64,000 nt of DNA from Sphingobacteriales bacterium (GTDB lineage Bacteria; Bacteroidota; Bacteroidia; Chitinophagales; Chitinophagaceae): the NCBI GenBank assembly GCA_004144185.1, contig SEFP01000002.1, positions 248,001 through 312,000 of the forward strand, in the 5' to 3' direction. A model generated the notes under the pieces. The model did no database searches and was not told where the DNA came from. It saw only the letters and a program-made list of their open reading frames with translations. A program made the translations under genes and the position numbers. Below, one piece after another: positions 33,642 to 42,170 of the stretch (position 1 is the first letter of the stretch; each line of letters opens with the position of its first letter).

Positions 33642-34721
33642 CTAATAGTCTTCTCCTTTCCAAAACACCCGATACACGTTTGGGATCATGGAATAGCGCA
33701 GCACATCATACTGAAGCTGCCAATCGTCACTTCCGGACGTCACATCGTAGATCTCGCCATCGAAAAACATCCGTAGGGTATTCGTCCGGTTCACATACGC
33801 CAGCGAGTTGTAGCTCACGCTGATCTTATCCGGAAAGTACGTGTCCAGCGTATACAGTTCGCCTTTGTAAAAGACCCGCAGATACCCACCAGCATCTTTG
33901 TAGGCTACAACGTTGTCTCCCACAATATACTCGGGCTGAAAAAAGCCGATCGTACGGATACTGTCACCGTAAAAAATCTTGAAATACCCATCGCTGGTGG
34001 TAAACGCTACCAAATTGTCGCCAGTAGTGTAGGACTGCGGCGCGTAGGTGTCGAGTGTAAACGTCTGCCCGGCATGAAACACGCGGAACCGGCGGTTAGC
34101 ATCAATGTAGGCAACGGTATTGCGCCCTACCCCAAAGGACTGCACCGCGTAGTCTTCCTGCTTGAACAGCTGTCCGGTCCAGAAAATCCGGAACTGGTTG
34201 GCAAAGTTGACATACGCCGCTACATTGTCGCTGACCTGTGCGGTCGTGATGGCATCCTGCGCCAGAAAATTTTCGACTGGCGTGATCTGCCCGTCGTAAT
34301 ACACTTTGTACTCGCTGCGGACACCGTCTTTAAATAAAACGATACTATCGCCTACGTAATACTGATCGCAGAGAATCGACAGATTTTTAATGGTGCCGCG
34401 GTCAAAAACATTGAGCGACTTGGCATTTAAAAACGCAATCAGATTATCGGTTGTAAAAAACTGCTGGGTAAAGCCATCATTGATTTTCTGCACCCCACCC
34501 CGATAATATATTTTAAACGACCGGCTGTTGTCGAGAAAAGGGATAGTCGTACGACCGATTTTATACTCGACCGGCTGCAGGTAGTCGGCTTTTCGCAGCA
34601 TACCGGCGTCCCAGACCTGAAACTGACGCTGGATATCGACGTAGGCGGACAAGGGCTGAGCCCAACCGGATGCGCTGCCACAGAGCAGCCACAAGCAGCA
34701 AAGAAATCGGAACAAACGCAT
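33642..34721 (-). CDS. Secreted protein of about ten short repeats, unknown function
   Basis: Signal peptide MRLFRFLCCLWLLCGSASGWAQ, then a body made of roughly ten repeats of 30-45 residues with the pattern xVAYxDxxxxFRVFxxG, for example TVAYIDANRRFRVFHAG, VVAYKDAGGYLRVFYKG and LVAFTTSDGYFKIFYGD. Between units lie YxPxSYxxGDN-type linkers. The regular alternation of beta-strand-forming segments suggests a beta-propeller or beta-solenoid. I do not recognise the family. The ATG at 34721 starts the signal peptide; 34742 is an alternative seven codons earlier. It lies downstream of a promoter and an attenuator-like hairpin. Confidence 0.75.
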   Translation of the reverse strand: MRLFRFLCCLWLLCGSASGWAQPLSAYVDIQRQFQVWDAGMLRKADYLQPVEYKIGRTTIPFLDNSRSFKIYYRGGVQKINDGFTQQFFTTDNLIAFLNAKSLNVFDRGTIKNLSILCDQYYVGDSIVLFKDGVRSEYKVYYDGQITPVENFLAQDAITTAQVSDNVAAYVNFANQFRIFWTGQLFKQEDYAVQSFGVGRNTVAYIDANRRFRVFHAGQTFTLDTYAPQSYTTGDNLVAFTTSDGYFKIFYGDSIRTIGFFQPEYIVGDNVVAYKDAGGYLRVFYKGELYTLDTYFPDKISVSYNSLAYVNRTNTLRMFFDGEIYDVTSGSDDWQLQYDVLRYSMIPNVYRVFWKGEDY

Positions 34722-34792
34722 GAGCAGGTTTGAAAAGTACAACAGACCTTCCGGAAATACAGATGTTTAGACCAAACAAGTAGTCCGGACAT

Positions 34793-34847
34793 AAAAAAAG
34801 CCGGCCTTAGAAAAGGCCAGCCCCTATAAACCCTATCACTATGAAAA
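34793..34847 (-). ncRNA. Short leader RNA ending in an attenuator-like terminator
   Basis: From a predicted start near 34847 the minus strand reads TTTTCATAGTGATAGGG, then TTTATAGGGGCTGGCCTT and a hairpin GCTGGCCTT / AAGGCCGGC followed by seven U (34793-34822). The ~55-nt transcript would end 70 bp before the repeat-protein start, so it may be a conditional terminator for that gene or a small independent RNA. A tiny frame ending RGWPFLRPAFF also crosses it. No known RNA family was recognised. Confidence 0.35.
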
Positions 34848-34853
34848 CTGGCG

Positions 34854-34861
34854 CGAAGATA
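34854..34861 (-). promoter_or_regulatory. Possible -7 box (TATCTTCG) before the attenuator-like leader
   Basis: TATCTTCG followed by CGCC on the minus strand is one mismatch from TAnnTTTG and mirrors the TACCTTCGCGCC found upstream of ppa. It lies between the infC terminator and the leader hairpin, as an independent promoter would. Confidence 0.35.
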
Positions 34862-34916
34862 ATTCGCCGTGTTGAAATTCATAGCACCCGCCCCCTGAAA
34901 GGCAGGCATATGAACC

Positions 34917-34947
34917 AAAAAAGCAGCTTTTTAAAGGCTGCTTTTTT
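34917..34947 (-). terminator. Rho-independent terminator after infC
   Basis: AAAAAAGCAGC pairs with GCTGCTTTTTT around a nine-base loop, 22 bp past the infC stop codon, with a six-base U-run. Confidence 0.85.
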
Positions 34948-34968
34948 CAATGTGGGAATCAGAAAAAT

Positions 34969-35526
34969 TTATTGCTTCTTCTTTTTCGGAACGAAGATGG
35001 CAATCATCCGGCGACCTTCCATTTTCGGCATGCTTTCCAGCGTACTTACTTCAGCCAAGCGCTCGGCAAATTTTAGCAACAGCAATTCGCCACGGTCCTG
35101 GAACATAATGGCCCGTCCGCGGAACTGAACATAGCATTTCACTTTGTCCCCTTCCATCAGAAACTTCTCAGCATGCTTGCTTTTGAAGTCGAAGTCGTGG
35201 TCATCGGTGTTGGGCGTGAACCGGATTTCCTTCAGCTCACTTTGCTTGCTTTTGGCTTTCTGTTCTTTGTCCTTTTTCTTTTTCTCGTAGAGAAATTTAT
35301 TATAATCGATGATGCGGCATACCGGTGGTACACCGTTCGGCGAAATCTCTACCAGATCTACTTCCTTCTCACGTGCCATCTGAATGGCTTTCTGAATGGG
35401 ATAGACACCGGCTTCGATGTCTTCGCCCACTACACGCACTTCTGGCGCGTCAATCTCTTCGTTGAGGCGGTGTTCGCGTACTTTTTGCCGGGGGCGGTTC
35501 TGGGGTTTTCCTCTGCGTCTCTGCAT
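34969..35526 (-). CDS. infC: Translation initiation factor IF-3
   Basis: Binds the 30S subunit and controls start-codon selection. The N-terminal domain shows REHRLNEEIDAPEVRVV and LVEISPNGVPPVCRIIDYNKFLYE. The linker KKKKDKEQKAKSKQ precedes a C-terminal domain with LKEIRFTPNTDDHDFDFK and GDKVKCYVQFRGRAI. Length 185. thrS is immediately upstream, as in most bacteria, but the usual rpmI and rplT genes do not follow; a terminator ends the unit. It has its own TAATTTTG box in the 41-bp thrS-infC gap. Confidence 0.95.
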   Translation of the reverse strand: MQRRRGKPQNRPRQKVREHRLNEEIDAPEVRVVGEDIEAGVYPIQKAIQMAREKEVDLVEISPNGVPPVCRIIDYNKFLYEKKKKDKEQKAKSKQSELKEIRFTPNTDDHDFDFKSKHAEKFLMEGDKVKCYVQFRGRAIMFQDRGELLLLKFAERLAEVSTLESMPKMEGRRMIAIFVPKKKKQ

Positions 35527-35548
35527 TAATGGTTTAAAAGAATCGTTG

Positions 35549-35556
35549 CAAAATTA
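35549..35556 (-). promoter_or_regulatory. -7 promoter box of infC (TAATTTTG)
   Basis: Exact TAnnTTTG on the minus strand within the thrS-infC gap; predicted start ~35542, leader ~16 nt. Confidence 0.42.
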
Positions 35557-35567
35557 GCGTACAAATA

Positions 35568-37541
35568 TTACGCCGCTTCGGTTCCGGAAGAAATATTTGC
35601 AGGTTTCCCCTGCATTTGGGTCGTTACGAGCGTTTTAACCTCTGCGGCGAAGTCTACAATCGTCTTCACACCTTCGTCGGTCCCCCCCTGTTTCCGTACC
35701 GATACGGTTCCGGAATCGGCTTCTTTTTCACCGACCACCAGCATGTACGGAAACTTGTTGAGCTCGGCTTCGCGGATCTTTTTACCGATTTTTTCGTTAC
35801 GGTCGTCGATAAAGGGTCGTACCTCCGATTTGCGCAGCTGATCGGCTACCTGACGGGCATAGGCTTCATATTTTTCAGACACCGGTAGAATCGCCACCTG
35901 ATCGGGCACCAGCCACAACGGCAGCTTTCCAGCACAGTGTTCCAACAGTACGGCCACAAACCGCTCTACCGAACCAAACGGTGCCCGGTGAATCATCACG
36001 GGACGCTTGCGGCTGTTGTCGGAGTCGATATATTCCAGTTCAAAACGTTCCGGAAGGTTGTAATCTACCTGAATGGTGCCCAACTGCCAGGAACGGCCCA
36101 GTGCGTCTTTTACCATAAAGTCGAGCTTCGGACCATAGAAGGCTGCCTCGCCGTATTCGGTAACCGTTTTCAGATTCATCTCACCTGCGGCCTCGATAAT
36201 GGCCTGCTCGGCGATTTCCCAGTTTTGCTCCGAACCGATATACTTGCTCCGATCGTTCTGGTCGCGCAACGAAATCTGAGCGGTAAACTCGCCGAAATCC
36301 AGTGTATTGAGTACAAAGATCACCAGCTCGATCACTTTCTTGAACTCTTCTTTCACCTGTTCCGGACGGCAAAATAAGTGGGCATCATCCTGGGTAAAGC
36401 CCCGCACGCGGGTCAGGCCATGCAGTTCCCCACTCTGCTCATAGCGATACACCGTACCAAACTCGGCCAGGCGCAGCGGCAAATCTTTGTACGACCGCGG
36501 CGAGGATTTATAAATCTCGCAGTGGTGCGGACAGTTCATCGGCTTGAGCAGAAACTCTTCACCTTCGTGCGGGGTAGTAATCGGCCGGAACGAATCTTTA
36601 CCGTATTTATCCCAGTGGCCGGAGGTCACGTAGAGATCTTTATGCCCGATGTGCGGCGTAACGACCGGCAGATAGCCGATTTCCAGTTGTTTTTCCTGCA
36701 AAAACCGCTGCAGACGCTCGCGCAGCATGGCCCCTTTGGGCAACCACATCGGCAATCCGGCACCTACTTTTTCAGAGAAGGTAAACAGTCCCAATTCTTT
36801 GCCCAGCTTGCGGTGATCCCGCTTCTTGGCTTCTTCGAGCAGGTGCAGGTACTCGTCCAGCTCCTGTTGTTTCGGGAACGTAATGCCATAGATGCGGGTC
36901 AGCATCTTATTTTTTTCATCTCCACGCCAGTACGCGCCGGCAATATTGGTCAGCTTGATGGCCTTGATAGGTGCCGTGCTTGGGATGTGCGGTCCACGGC
37001 AGAGATCAGTGAAATCACCTTGGGTGTAGAAGGTGATCTGGCCATCTTGCAGCCCTTCCAGCAGCTCTACCTTGTAGGGATCCTGCTTGTCGGTAAAATA
37101 GGCAATCGCTTCGGCTTTGGGTACCGATTTGCGCGAGTAGACGCTGCCGGTCTTGGCCAGCTCTTTCATCTTGGCTTCGATCTGAGCCAGGTCGGCTTCG
37201 GTCAGCTTTGCGTCGCCCAGATCGATGTCGTAGTAAAACCCGTTTTCAACCGGCGGACCAATGGCAAACTTGGTATCCGGAAAAATGCTTTGCAGGGCTT
37301 CGGCCATCAGGTGCGCCGACGAGTGCCAGAAGGTGCTTTTACCACCTTTGTCATCCCAGGTCAGCAGTTTCAGGTGACTGTCGGTTTCGATCGGACGGAA
37401 GGCATCCCATACGTCGCCGTTCACCTCGGCAGCCAGCACTTTGCGGGCCAGTCCTTCTGAAATCGACCTGGCAACATCCAATGCGGTAACGCCAGACTCA
37501 TATTCGCGCACAGCGCCATCGGGCAGGGTAATCTGAATCAT
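35568..37541 (-). CDS. thrS: Threonyl-tRNA synthetase
   Basis: Class II synthetase charging tRNA-Thr. Domain order: TGS ([21 protein letters not shown]), an editing domain with [11 protein letters not shown] and the C-x3-H zinc/editing site ([13 protein letters not shown]), a catalytic domain with [23 protein letters not shown]-type motif 1 and motif 2 ([18 protein letters not shown]), motif 3 at [20 protein letters not shown], and a C-terminal anticodon-binding domain ([17 protein letters not shown]). Length 657. A TAGCTTTG box lies 20 bp upstream. Confidence 0.96.
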   Translation of the reverse strand: MIQITLPDGAVREYESGVTALDVARSISEGLARKVLAAEVNGDVWDAFRPIETDSHLKLLTWDDKGGKSTFWHSSAHLMAEALQSIFPDTKFAIGPPVENGFYYDIDLGDAKLTEADLAQIEAKMKELAKTGSVYSRKSVPKAEAIAYFTDKQDPYKVELLEGLQDGQITFYTQGDFTDLCRGPHIPSTAPIKAIKLTNIAGAYWRGDEKNKMLTRIYGITFPKQQELDEYLHLLEEAKKRDHRKLGKELGLFTFSEKVGAGLPMWLPKGAMLRERLQRFLQEKQLEIGYLPVVTPHIGHKDLYVTSGHWDKYGKDSFRPITTPHEGEEFLLKPMNCPHHCEIYKSSPRSYKDLPLRLAEFGTVYRYEQSGELHGLTRVRGFTQDDAHLFCRPEQVKEEFKKVIELVIFVLNTLDFGEFTAQISLRDQNDRSKYIGSEQNWEIAEQAIIEAAGEMNLKTVTEYGEAAFYGPKLDFMVKDALGRSWQLGTIQVDYNLPERFELEYIDSDNSRKRPVMIHRAPFGSVERFVAVLLEHCAGKLPLWLVPDQVAILPVSEKYEAYARQVADQLRKSEVRPFIDDRNEKIGKKIREAELNKFPYMLVVGEKEADSGTVSVRKQGGTDEGVKTIVDFAAEVKTLVTTQMQGKPANISSGTEAA

Positions 37542-37560
37542 AACAAAATAAAAAGTGGCG

Positions 37561-37568
37561 CAAAGCTA
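37561..37568 (-). promoter_or_regulatory. -7 promoter box of thrS (TAGCTTTG)
   Basis: Exact TAnnTTTG on the minus strand; predicted start ~37554, leader ~13 nt. No T-box or other leader structure fits in this short leader. Confidence 0.45.
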
Positions 37569-37613
37569 AGACGGCTTCGGGCCGATGTGGAATGATTTTC
37601 CGGAATAAAAACA

Positions 37614-37651
37614 TTAAAAAATCCGCCTGTTCCGGAAAAGACACAGGCGGA
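37614..37651 (-). terminator. Terminator with TTCCGGAA in its loop
   Basis: TCCGCCTGT pairs with ACAGGCGGA; the loop contains TTCCGGAAAAGAC. On the minus strand a six-base U-run follows. It closes the lipoprotein gene at 37676. Confidence 0.78.
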
Positions 37652-37675
37652 CGATTTTAAAAGAGGGTCTGCCGG

Positions 37676-38167
37676 TTATTGCCGGGTATACGTATTCTCG
37701 TAGGTTACCACTTCAGGACGGAAGAAGCTGTCTACTTCGTTGTTTTTGTAACGCACCGTAAACGTGTTGCCAACGTCGCCTACCAGCTGACCGCGCATCG
37801 GATCGGTACCGAAAAACAGTTGACGGGCATTGTTGACTTCCAGCACCGTATCGTTTTGAATCACCTGCCAGGTAATCAGCGCGGTTTGCTGTTCAGCAGG
37901 CGTACAGGATTTGGCGCCATAAAAGGCCTCGCCATTAAAGCCTTCATTCAGCTTCAATACATCGTCTTTATAACAGTCCGGAACCTTCGGAAACCAGTTT
38001 TCGGTGGTATCCCGCTGGGTAATGTAAAAAAACGAGGTACGCTTGGAGGCGCTGAGTTTCCAGCTACCGCGCAGCTTGGCCGCATTATCGGTACTGGTTT
38101 TGGAATCTTCTTTTTTACAGGCTGCAAAAGAAAGGGCAAAAACAGCAAGCAGTACGATAGACCTCAT
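37676..38167 (-). CDS. Putative lipoprotein, lipocalin-like
   Basis: Signal peptide MRSIVLLAVFALSFAAC with lipobox cysteine 17 and KKED following, as in the two lipoproteins at 19.1-20 kb. The mature part starts AAKLRGSWKLSASKRTSFFY, a pattern seen in lipocalin-like lipoproteins of Bacteroidota, and continues with beta-rich segments (LITWQVIQNDTVLEVNN, NTFTVRYKNNEVDSFF). It holds a cysteine pair in PDCYKDD and AKSCTPAEQ. The ATG at 38167 begins the signal; the ORF start at 38233 is spurious. Function unknown. Length 163. Confidence 0.72.
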   Translation of the reverse strand: MRSIVLLAVFALSFAACKKEDSKTSTDNAAKLRGSWKLSASKRTSFFYITQRDTTENWFPKVPDCYKDDVLKLNEGFNGEAFYGAKSCTPAEQQTALITWQVIQNDTVLEVNNARQLFFGTDPMRGQLVGDVGNTFTVRYKNNEVDSFFRPEVVTYENTYTRQ

Positions 38168-38247
38168 TGTAGAAGCAGGCGGGAAAAGGAAACGGAAATA
38201 GTTTATCCGGCTAAAGATAAGACCCGAAACCAAAAACGGAAAGGCTG

Positions 38248-38961
38248 CTACTTCTTTTTATCCTGGAAGAAGGCGTCTTCGATTCCGGTGTTAATCTGAT
38301 ACTGATCGTACCGGATGCGGATGATCCCTTTTTTACGCTTGGATTTTCCGGCAACCGCAACGGGTTTCGGAACAGCTTCGCCTTCATAATCCATCGTCAC
38401 CCCTTTGGGCATTTTGTAGTCTTTGACATCCATGCGCAGCTGAATTTCATCCGGAAGCGCATAGGCAGTGTACTTCCCAAATTTCAGATCCATCAGAAAC
38501 GTTCCGTTATCGCGGGTAGTGGCTTCCGAACGGTTAATCAGCAACTGCCCTTCATCCACCCATAACTTGGTCAGAACAATATCGCCGCCGTCCTGTTCCG
38601 GAACCACTTTCAGCACCCGCACCGGCTTTTCGTTGAGGGTTTCCATACCGCCGTCGATCACCGTCACGGCACCTTCGGGCAGCAATCCGGCCAGACTCAT
38701 GTTGACCGTTCGCTGGGGCAGAATGCTCAGTCCACCTTCACGGACCAGCTTCAGTTTATCCGGACTTTTGAAATACAGTTTACCCCGCAGTTGCGGAATC
38801 TTCATAAAGCTGACCTGGATGTTCATGATTACGTCTGCACGATAATCTTTCACAGCGAATACCCGGTTGCGAAGGTTTTGGTACAGCTGCTCCGGCGAAG
38901 TGGTTTGTGCCCGTCCGATCCCGGAACAGAACAGCAGCAGTACGACAAGAATTTGTTTCAC
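38248..38961 (-). CDS. LolA-like outer-membrane lipoprotein-sorting-type protein
   Basis: Periplasmic protein with signal MKQILVVLLLFCSGIGRAQ and a LolA/LolB-like half-barrel pattern: LYQNLRNRVFAVKDYRADVIMNI, RGKLYFKSPDKLKLVREGG, VLKVVPEQDGGDIVLTKLWVDEGQLLI, YALPDEIQLRMDVKDY. The start is GTG 38961, overlapping the permease stop as GTGA, so the frame up to 39117 is spurious. Length 237. It is the third gene of an ABC ATPase-permease-LolA-like operon, so it may act with that transporter, or simply ride in the operon. Confidence 0.75.
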   Translation of the reverse strand: MKQILVVLLLFCSGIGRAQTTSPEQLYQNLRNRVFAVKDYRADVIMNIQVSFMKIPQLRGKLYFKSPDKLKLVREGGLSILPQRTVNMSLAGLLPEGAVTVIDGGMETLNEKPVRVLKVVPEQDGGDIVLTKLWVDEGQLLINRSEATTRDNGTFLMDLKFGKYTAYALPDEIQLRMDVKDYKMPKGVTMDYEGEAVPKPVAVAGKSKRKKGIIRIRYDQYQINTGIEDAFFQDKKK

Positions 38962-39794
38962 GATTGAATGTCTTTTTTCCGGAAGAAATAAATGGCGGAG
39001 AGCAGAAACAGCACGGTGTAGCCCAGCAGGATGCCCCCCGAACGCAGAATAGCCCCATACGGAACCGGATCGGAGAAGAATCCTTTCCAGCCAATAATAT
39101 GCGTGGTAAACAGCCAAGGTTTGATCTGCTCAAAGAACGGCAATCCCAGGGTGCTGATGACTGTAAAAAACAGTACGATGCCCATGGTAGCGATGATGGG
39201 ACCGATACTGTTTTCGGCAAATACACTGAGCAAAATTGATAAGGAGGCAATGCAGGCCATGGCCAGAGCGGCAAACACAAAGGCGGCCCCGTAGCGCCAG
39301 AGCAGATCGTCTTCCAACAGAAACACGACCTCCTCACTTCGCAGATTGATCATATCACCGGTGCCAAACAGCAATACGGATACGCCCAACCCCACAATCG
39401 CCAGCCAGATCAGCAGACTGGTGGTGTAAATAATAGACGCTACATATTTGGTCAGCAGCAGCCGGGTGCGGGAAATCGGTTTGGTAAGCAGCAGCCGCAG
39501 GGTTCCACCGGCGGCTTCGCCCGAGATTTGGTCGGCAGCAATAATCGATACCAGCTGCGGCACGTTAACCAGCAGCGTTTGCAGAATGATATAGGTAACC
39601 AGATAGCCATTGAGGATCTTTCCGGAAAAGGAGAATTGTTCTTCCAAACCCTGCATCACAAAATCGACAAATGATTGTCCGTCTACCAGCAAGGCCAGTT
39701 GAATGATGCCTGTAAGTCCGGCGACGATGGCAAACGCGATGTAGGTGCGCGGCCGGCGGTAAATTTTCAGGAGTTCGGTACGCAGCAGAATCAT
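38958..39794 (-). CDS. ABC-2-type transporter permease
   Basis: Inner-membrane permease with about six hydrophobic segments (YIAFAIVAGLTGIIQLALLV, YLVTYIILQTLLVNVPQLVSII, IIYTTSLLIWLAIVGLGVSV, FVFAALAMACIASLSILLSV, IIATMGIVLFFTVISTLGL, GGILLGYTVLFLLSAIYFF). The motif DQISGEAAGGTLRLLLTKPISRTRLL is typical of ABC-2 permeases. The ATG overlaps the ATPase stop by four bases and the stop overlaps the LolA-like start. Length 278. The substrate is unknown. Confidence 0.87.
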   Translation of the reverse strand: MILLRTELLKIYRRPRTYIAFAIVAGLTGIIQLALLVDGQSFVDFVMQGLEEQFSFSGKILNGYLVTYIILQTLLVNVPQLVSIIAADQISGEAAGGTLRLLLTKPISRTRLLLTKYVASIIYTTSLLIWLAIVGLGVSVLLFGTGDMINLRSEEVVFLLEDDLLWRYGAAFVFAALAMACIASLSILLSVFAENSIGPIIATMGIVLFFTVISTLGLPFFEQIKPWLFTTHIIGWKGFFSDPVPYGAILRSGGILLGYTVLFLLSAIYFFRKKDIQS

Positions 39795-40693
39795 GAGGCA
39801 GTAAGCGAAAGGAAAAGATCTTCAAGAGAATGACGGGTCTGTACCGATTGAATGGCTGCCCCCTGTTGCGCTAGCTGCCGGATCAGTTCCGGAACAGCCG
39901 TTGCTTCCGTCCGGAACACCAGCTGCTGAGGATTCGATCCCTGCTCGGCATTCCACGACAGTCCGGCCTGCCGGAGTTCCGGAAACGGAGTAGCCAACTG
40001 GATGAGTACACGGGTTTCAGACGGTCGTACCAGCTCTTCATAAGCGCCTTCAAGCATTTTTTTTCCTTTGTGCAGAATCAGCAACCGGGTGGCCACATTC
40101 TCGATTTCGGCCAGCAAATGGCTGGAGATGATCACGGTTTTGCCAAGGTCGCGGCTCAAATGCAGGATCAGGTTCCGGATATCGGCAATCCCCTGCGGAT
40201 CCAGGCCGTTGGTCGGTTCATCGAGAATCAGCAGATCAGGTTCGTGTACCAGCGCGATGGCAATGCCAAGGCGTTGCTTCATCCCTAAAGAGTAGGCCTT
40301 TACGCGGTCGTGCATACGGTCTTTCAGTCCTACCAGCGTCAGGACCTCATCCAGCCGCGATTCCGGAATGGTTGCATCACAGAGCCGGGCAAACAGCCGC
40401 AGGTTTTCCAGGCCGGTAAAGTAACTGTACATATCGGGCCGTTCGACGACGGCACCAATGCGCCGTAACAGGCTGATTCCGGATTTCGGAAACGGCTGCC
40501 CGGCAATCAGAATTTCACCGGTAGTCGGCCGGATCAGTCCCAGGATGCAGCGAAGCGTGGTGCTTTTGCCGGCGCCGTTTTCGCCCAGAAAGCCATAGAC
40601 TTCGCCGGGCATCACCCGAAAGGACAGATCATCGACCGCAAGGTGGGTCGGATATTTCTTGGTAAGGTGTCGGACTTCTAAAACCGGATTCAC
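39791..40693 (-). CDS. ABC transporter ATP-binding protein
   Basis: ATPase of an ABC-2 type exporter. Walker A GFLGENGAGKSTTLR, Q-loop region IGAVVERPDMYSYFTG, signature YSLGMKQRLGIAIAL, Walker B LLILDEPTNGLDPQG and switch histidine in IISSHLLAEIE are all present. The start codon is GTG (40693). Length 300. It leads the operon ATPase-permease-LolA-like; the three genes are coupled by 4-bp overlaps. Confidence 0.92.
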   Translation of the reverse strand: MNPVLEVRHLTKKYPTHLAVDDLSFRVMPGEVYGFLGENGAGKSTTLRCILGLIRPTTGEILIAGQPFPKSGISLLRRIGAVVERPDMYSYFTGLENLRLFARLCDATIPESRLDEVLTLVGLKDRMHDRVKAYSLGMKQRLGIAIALVHEPDLLILDEPTNGLDPQGIADIRNLILHLSRDLGKTVIISSHLLAEIENVATRLLILHKGKKMLEGAYEELVRPSETRVLIQLATPFPELRQAGLSWNAEQGSNPQQLVFRTEATAVPELIRQLAQQGAAIQSVQTRHSLEDLFLSLTAS

Positions 40694-40799
40694 AGTCAGG
40701 AATAATACAGGAGTAAAGCAAACACGCGAGATTGGGAGATAGTTGGCTAAACGGCTATTTTATGAGAATAAATCCGACCGGCCGTCTTTTCTTTAGGGT

Positions 40800-42107
40800 A
40801 TGAAACGCGTTGTTCCGGCTATTATTATTCTGATTTCGCTATCCGTGATGGGGATTCTCTATACGCAGGTGCAGTGGATTCAAAGTGCCATGCAGGTGCG
40901 GCAGGAGCAGTACAACCGCTCGTTGGAAATCGCGTTGCGGAATATCCGGACGGGCATCTGGGATCGTTTTCTGGAAGAGCAGGCCTACCTGGATCTGCTG
41001 GCATCGGAGCAACAAAAGCAACAGGCCTTGGCCCGCATCTTTACCGCGCAAACCCTGGCGCCCGAAACGGTCCAACGGATTATCTATAAAAGTCTGCATG
41101 AAAGCGGCATCCATGAAGAGTTTGAGTTTGCAGTCATCAATGTCTATGGATTTCCGATTGTAGCCTCTTCCGGATTCGACAGCACGCTGGCGCCCCAAAG
41201 CATTCAGTTATCGCTTCAGCCGGAGCTGTATATGCCTGATGTTGCCGGTGAAGCCAAGGAAACCCTGTATCTCTACCTGAATCATCCCAGTATTTATAGT
41301 GGCCGGCTGGGTCTCATGATTTTAGCCGCTGCCGTGCTGGTACTGGTAGTTTTGGCTGCTTTTACGCTGATTATCCGTACGCTGATTCAGCAGCGCAAGC
41401 TCTCCGAGATCAAAAGCGATTTCATGAACAATATGACGCATGAATTCAAAACCCCACTGGCCACTATTTCGCTGGCAGCCGATGCGCTGACCAATAAGAA
41501 AGTGATCGGAAATGAAGACCAGATTCGCTACTACAGCCACATGATTCTGGAGGAAAACAAACGCATGAACAAGCAGATCGAAACGATCTTGCAGGCGGCC
41601 AAGCTGGAGCAGAATGAAATCCAGCTCGATCTGGTTTCGATCGATGCTCATGTCGTGATCCGGAAAGTAGCCGACACCCTGGCACTACGCATCGACGAGC
41701 GGGGCGGCGGGCTGATGTTGCGCTTGAATGCCGAGAAACCGGTGATTGTGGCCGACGAAGTGCATTTCTCCAACATTATCTTCAACCTGATCGATAACGC
41801 CATTAAATATTCACGGAACGACGTGCCGGTTCTGGTTGAAGTGGAAACCAAATCGGCGGCCAAAATCCTGATGATCCGGATCCGGGACAACGGTATCGGG
41901 ATGAGCAAGGAAACGGTACGCCGGGTGTTTGAGAAGTTTTACCGCGCCCACACGGGCAATATCCACAACGTCAAAGGCTTTGGACTGGGGCTTTCCTATG
42001 TGAAAGGCATGATGGATGCCCATGGCGGCCGTATCCGGGTGGAAAGCACACTGGGTAAAGGCTCGCTGTTTGTGCTAACCTTCCCACTCGCCCAGGACGT
42101 CTACTAA
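40800..42107 (+). CDS. Sensor histidine kinase
   Basis: Two-helix membrane sensor kinase. Transmembrane helices at ~5-27 and ~174-197 enclose a ~145-residue periplasmic sensor domain of unknown ligand. No HAMP domain is obvious. The phosphoacceptor box is NNMTHEFKTPLATISLAADA (His214), the N-box IIFNLIDNAIKYS, G1 IRDNGIGMS and G2 GFGLGLSYV. It resembles the RprX-type kinases of Bacteroidota. Length 435. No response regulator gene is adjacent and a terminator overlaps the stop codon, so this is an orphan kinase in this window. Confidence 0.92.
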   Translation: MKRVVPAIIILISLSVMGILYTQVQWIQSAMQVRQEQYNRSLEIALRNIRTGIWDRFLEEQAYLDLLASEQQKQQALARIFTAQTLAPETVQRIIYKSLHESGIHEEFEFAVINVYGFPIVASSGFDSTLAPQSIQLSLQPELYMPDVAGEAKETLYLYLNHPSIYSGRLGLMILAAAVLVLVVLAAFTLIIRTLIQQRKLSEIKSDFMNNMTHEFKTPLATISLAADALTNKKVIGNEDQIRYYSHMILEENKRMNKQIETILQAAKLEQNEIQLDLVSIDAHVVIRKVADTLALRIDERGGGLMLRLNAEKPVIVADEVHFSNIIFNLIDNAIKYSRNDVPVLVEVETKSAAKILMIRIRDNGIGMSKETVRRVFEKFYRAHTGNIHNVKGFGLGLSYVKGMMDAHGGRIRVESTLGKGSLFVLTFPLAQDVY

Positions 42108-42140
42108 AAAAGCCGCTGTTATAATAACAGCGGCTTTTTT
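42105..42140. terminator. Bidirectional terminator between histidine kinase and T9SS protein genes
   Basis: AAAAAAGCCGCTGTTAT pairs with ATAACAGCGGCTTTTTT, a 17-bp perfect stem with A and T runs on both sides. It starts within the histidine kinase stop codon and lies 31 bp beyond the stop of the convergent gene at 42171. Confidence 0.9.
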
Positions 42141-42170
42141 AGTAAAGGCGTTCCGGAATCAGGATGTTCC

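Noticed and set aside
34439-34918. 159-residue minus-strand ORF overlapping infC terminator, leader and the repeat-protein gene
   Set aside because: It crosses the attenuator hairpin and runs out of frame into a gene with a clear signal peptide. Only its first ~30 codons could matter, as a possible leader peptide.
37541-37568. T-box or threonine attenuator upstream of thrS
   Set aside because: The predicted leader is only about 13 nt and no T-box core or terminator/antiterminator pair is present.
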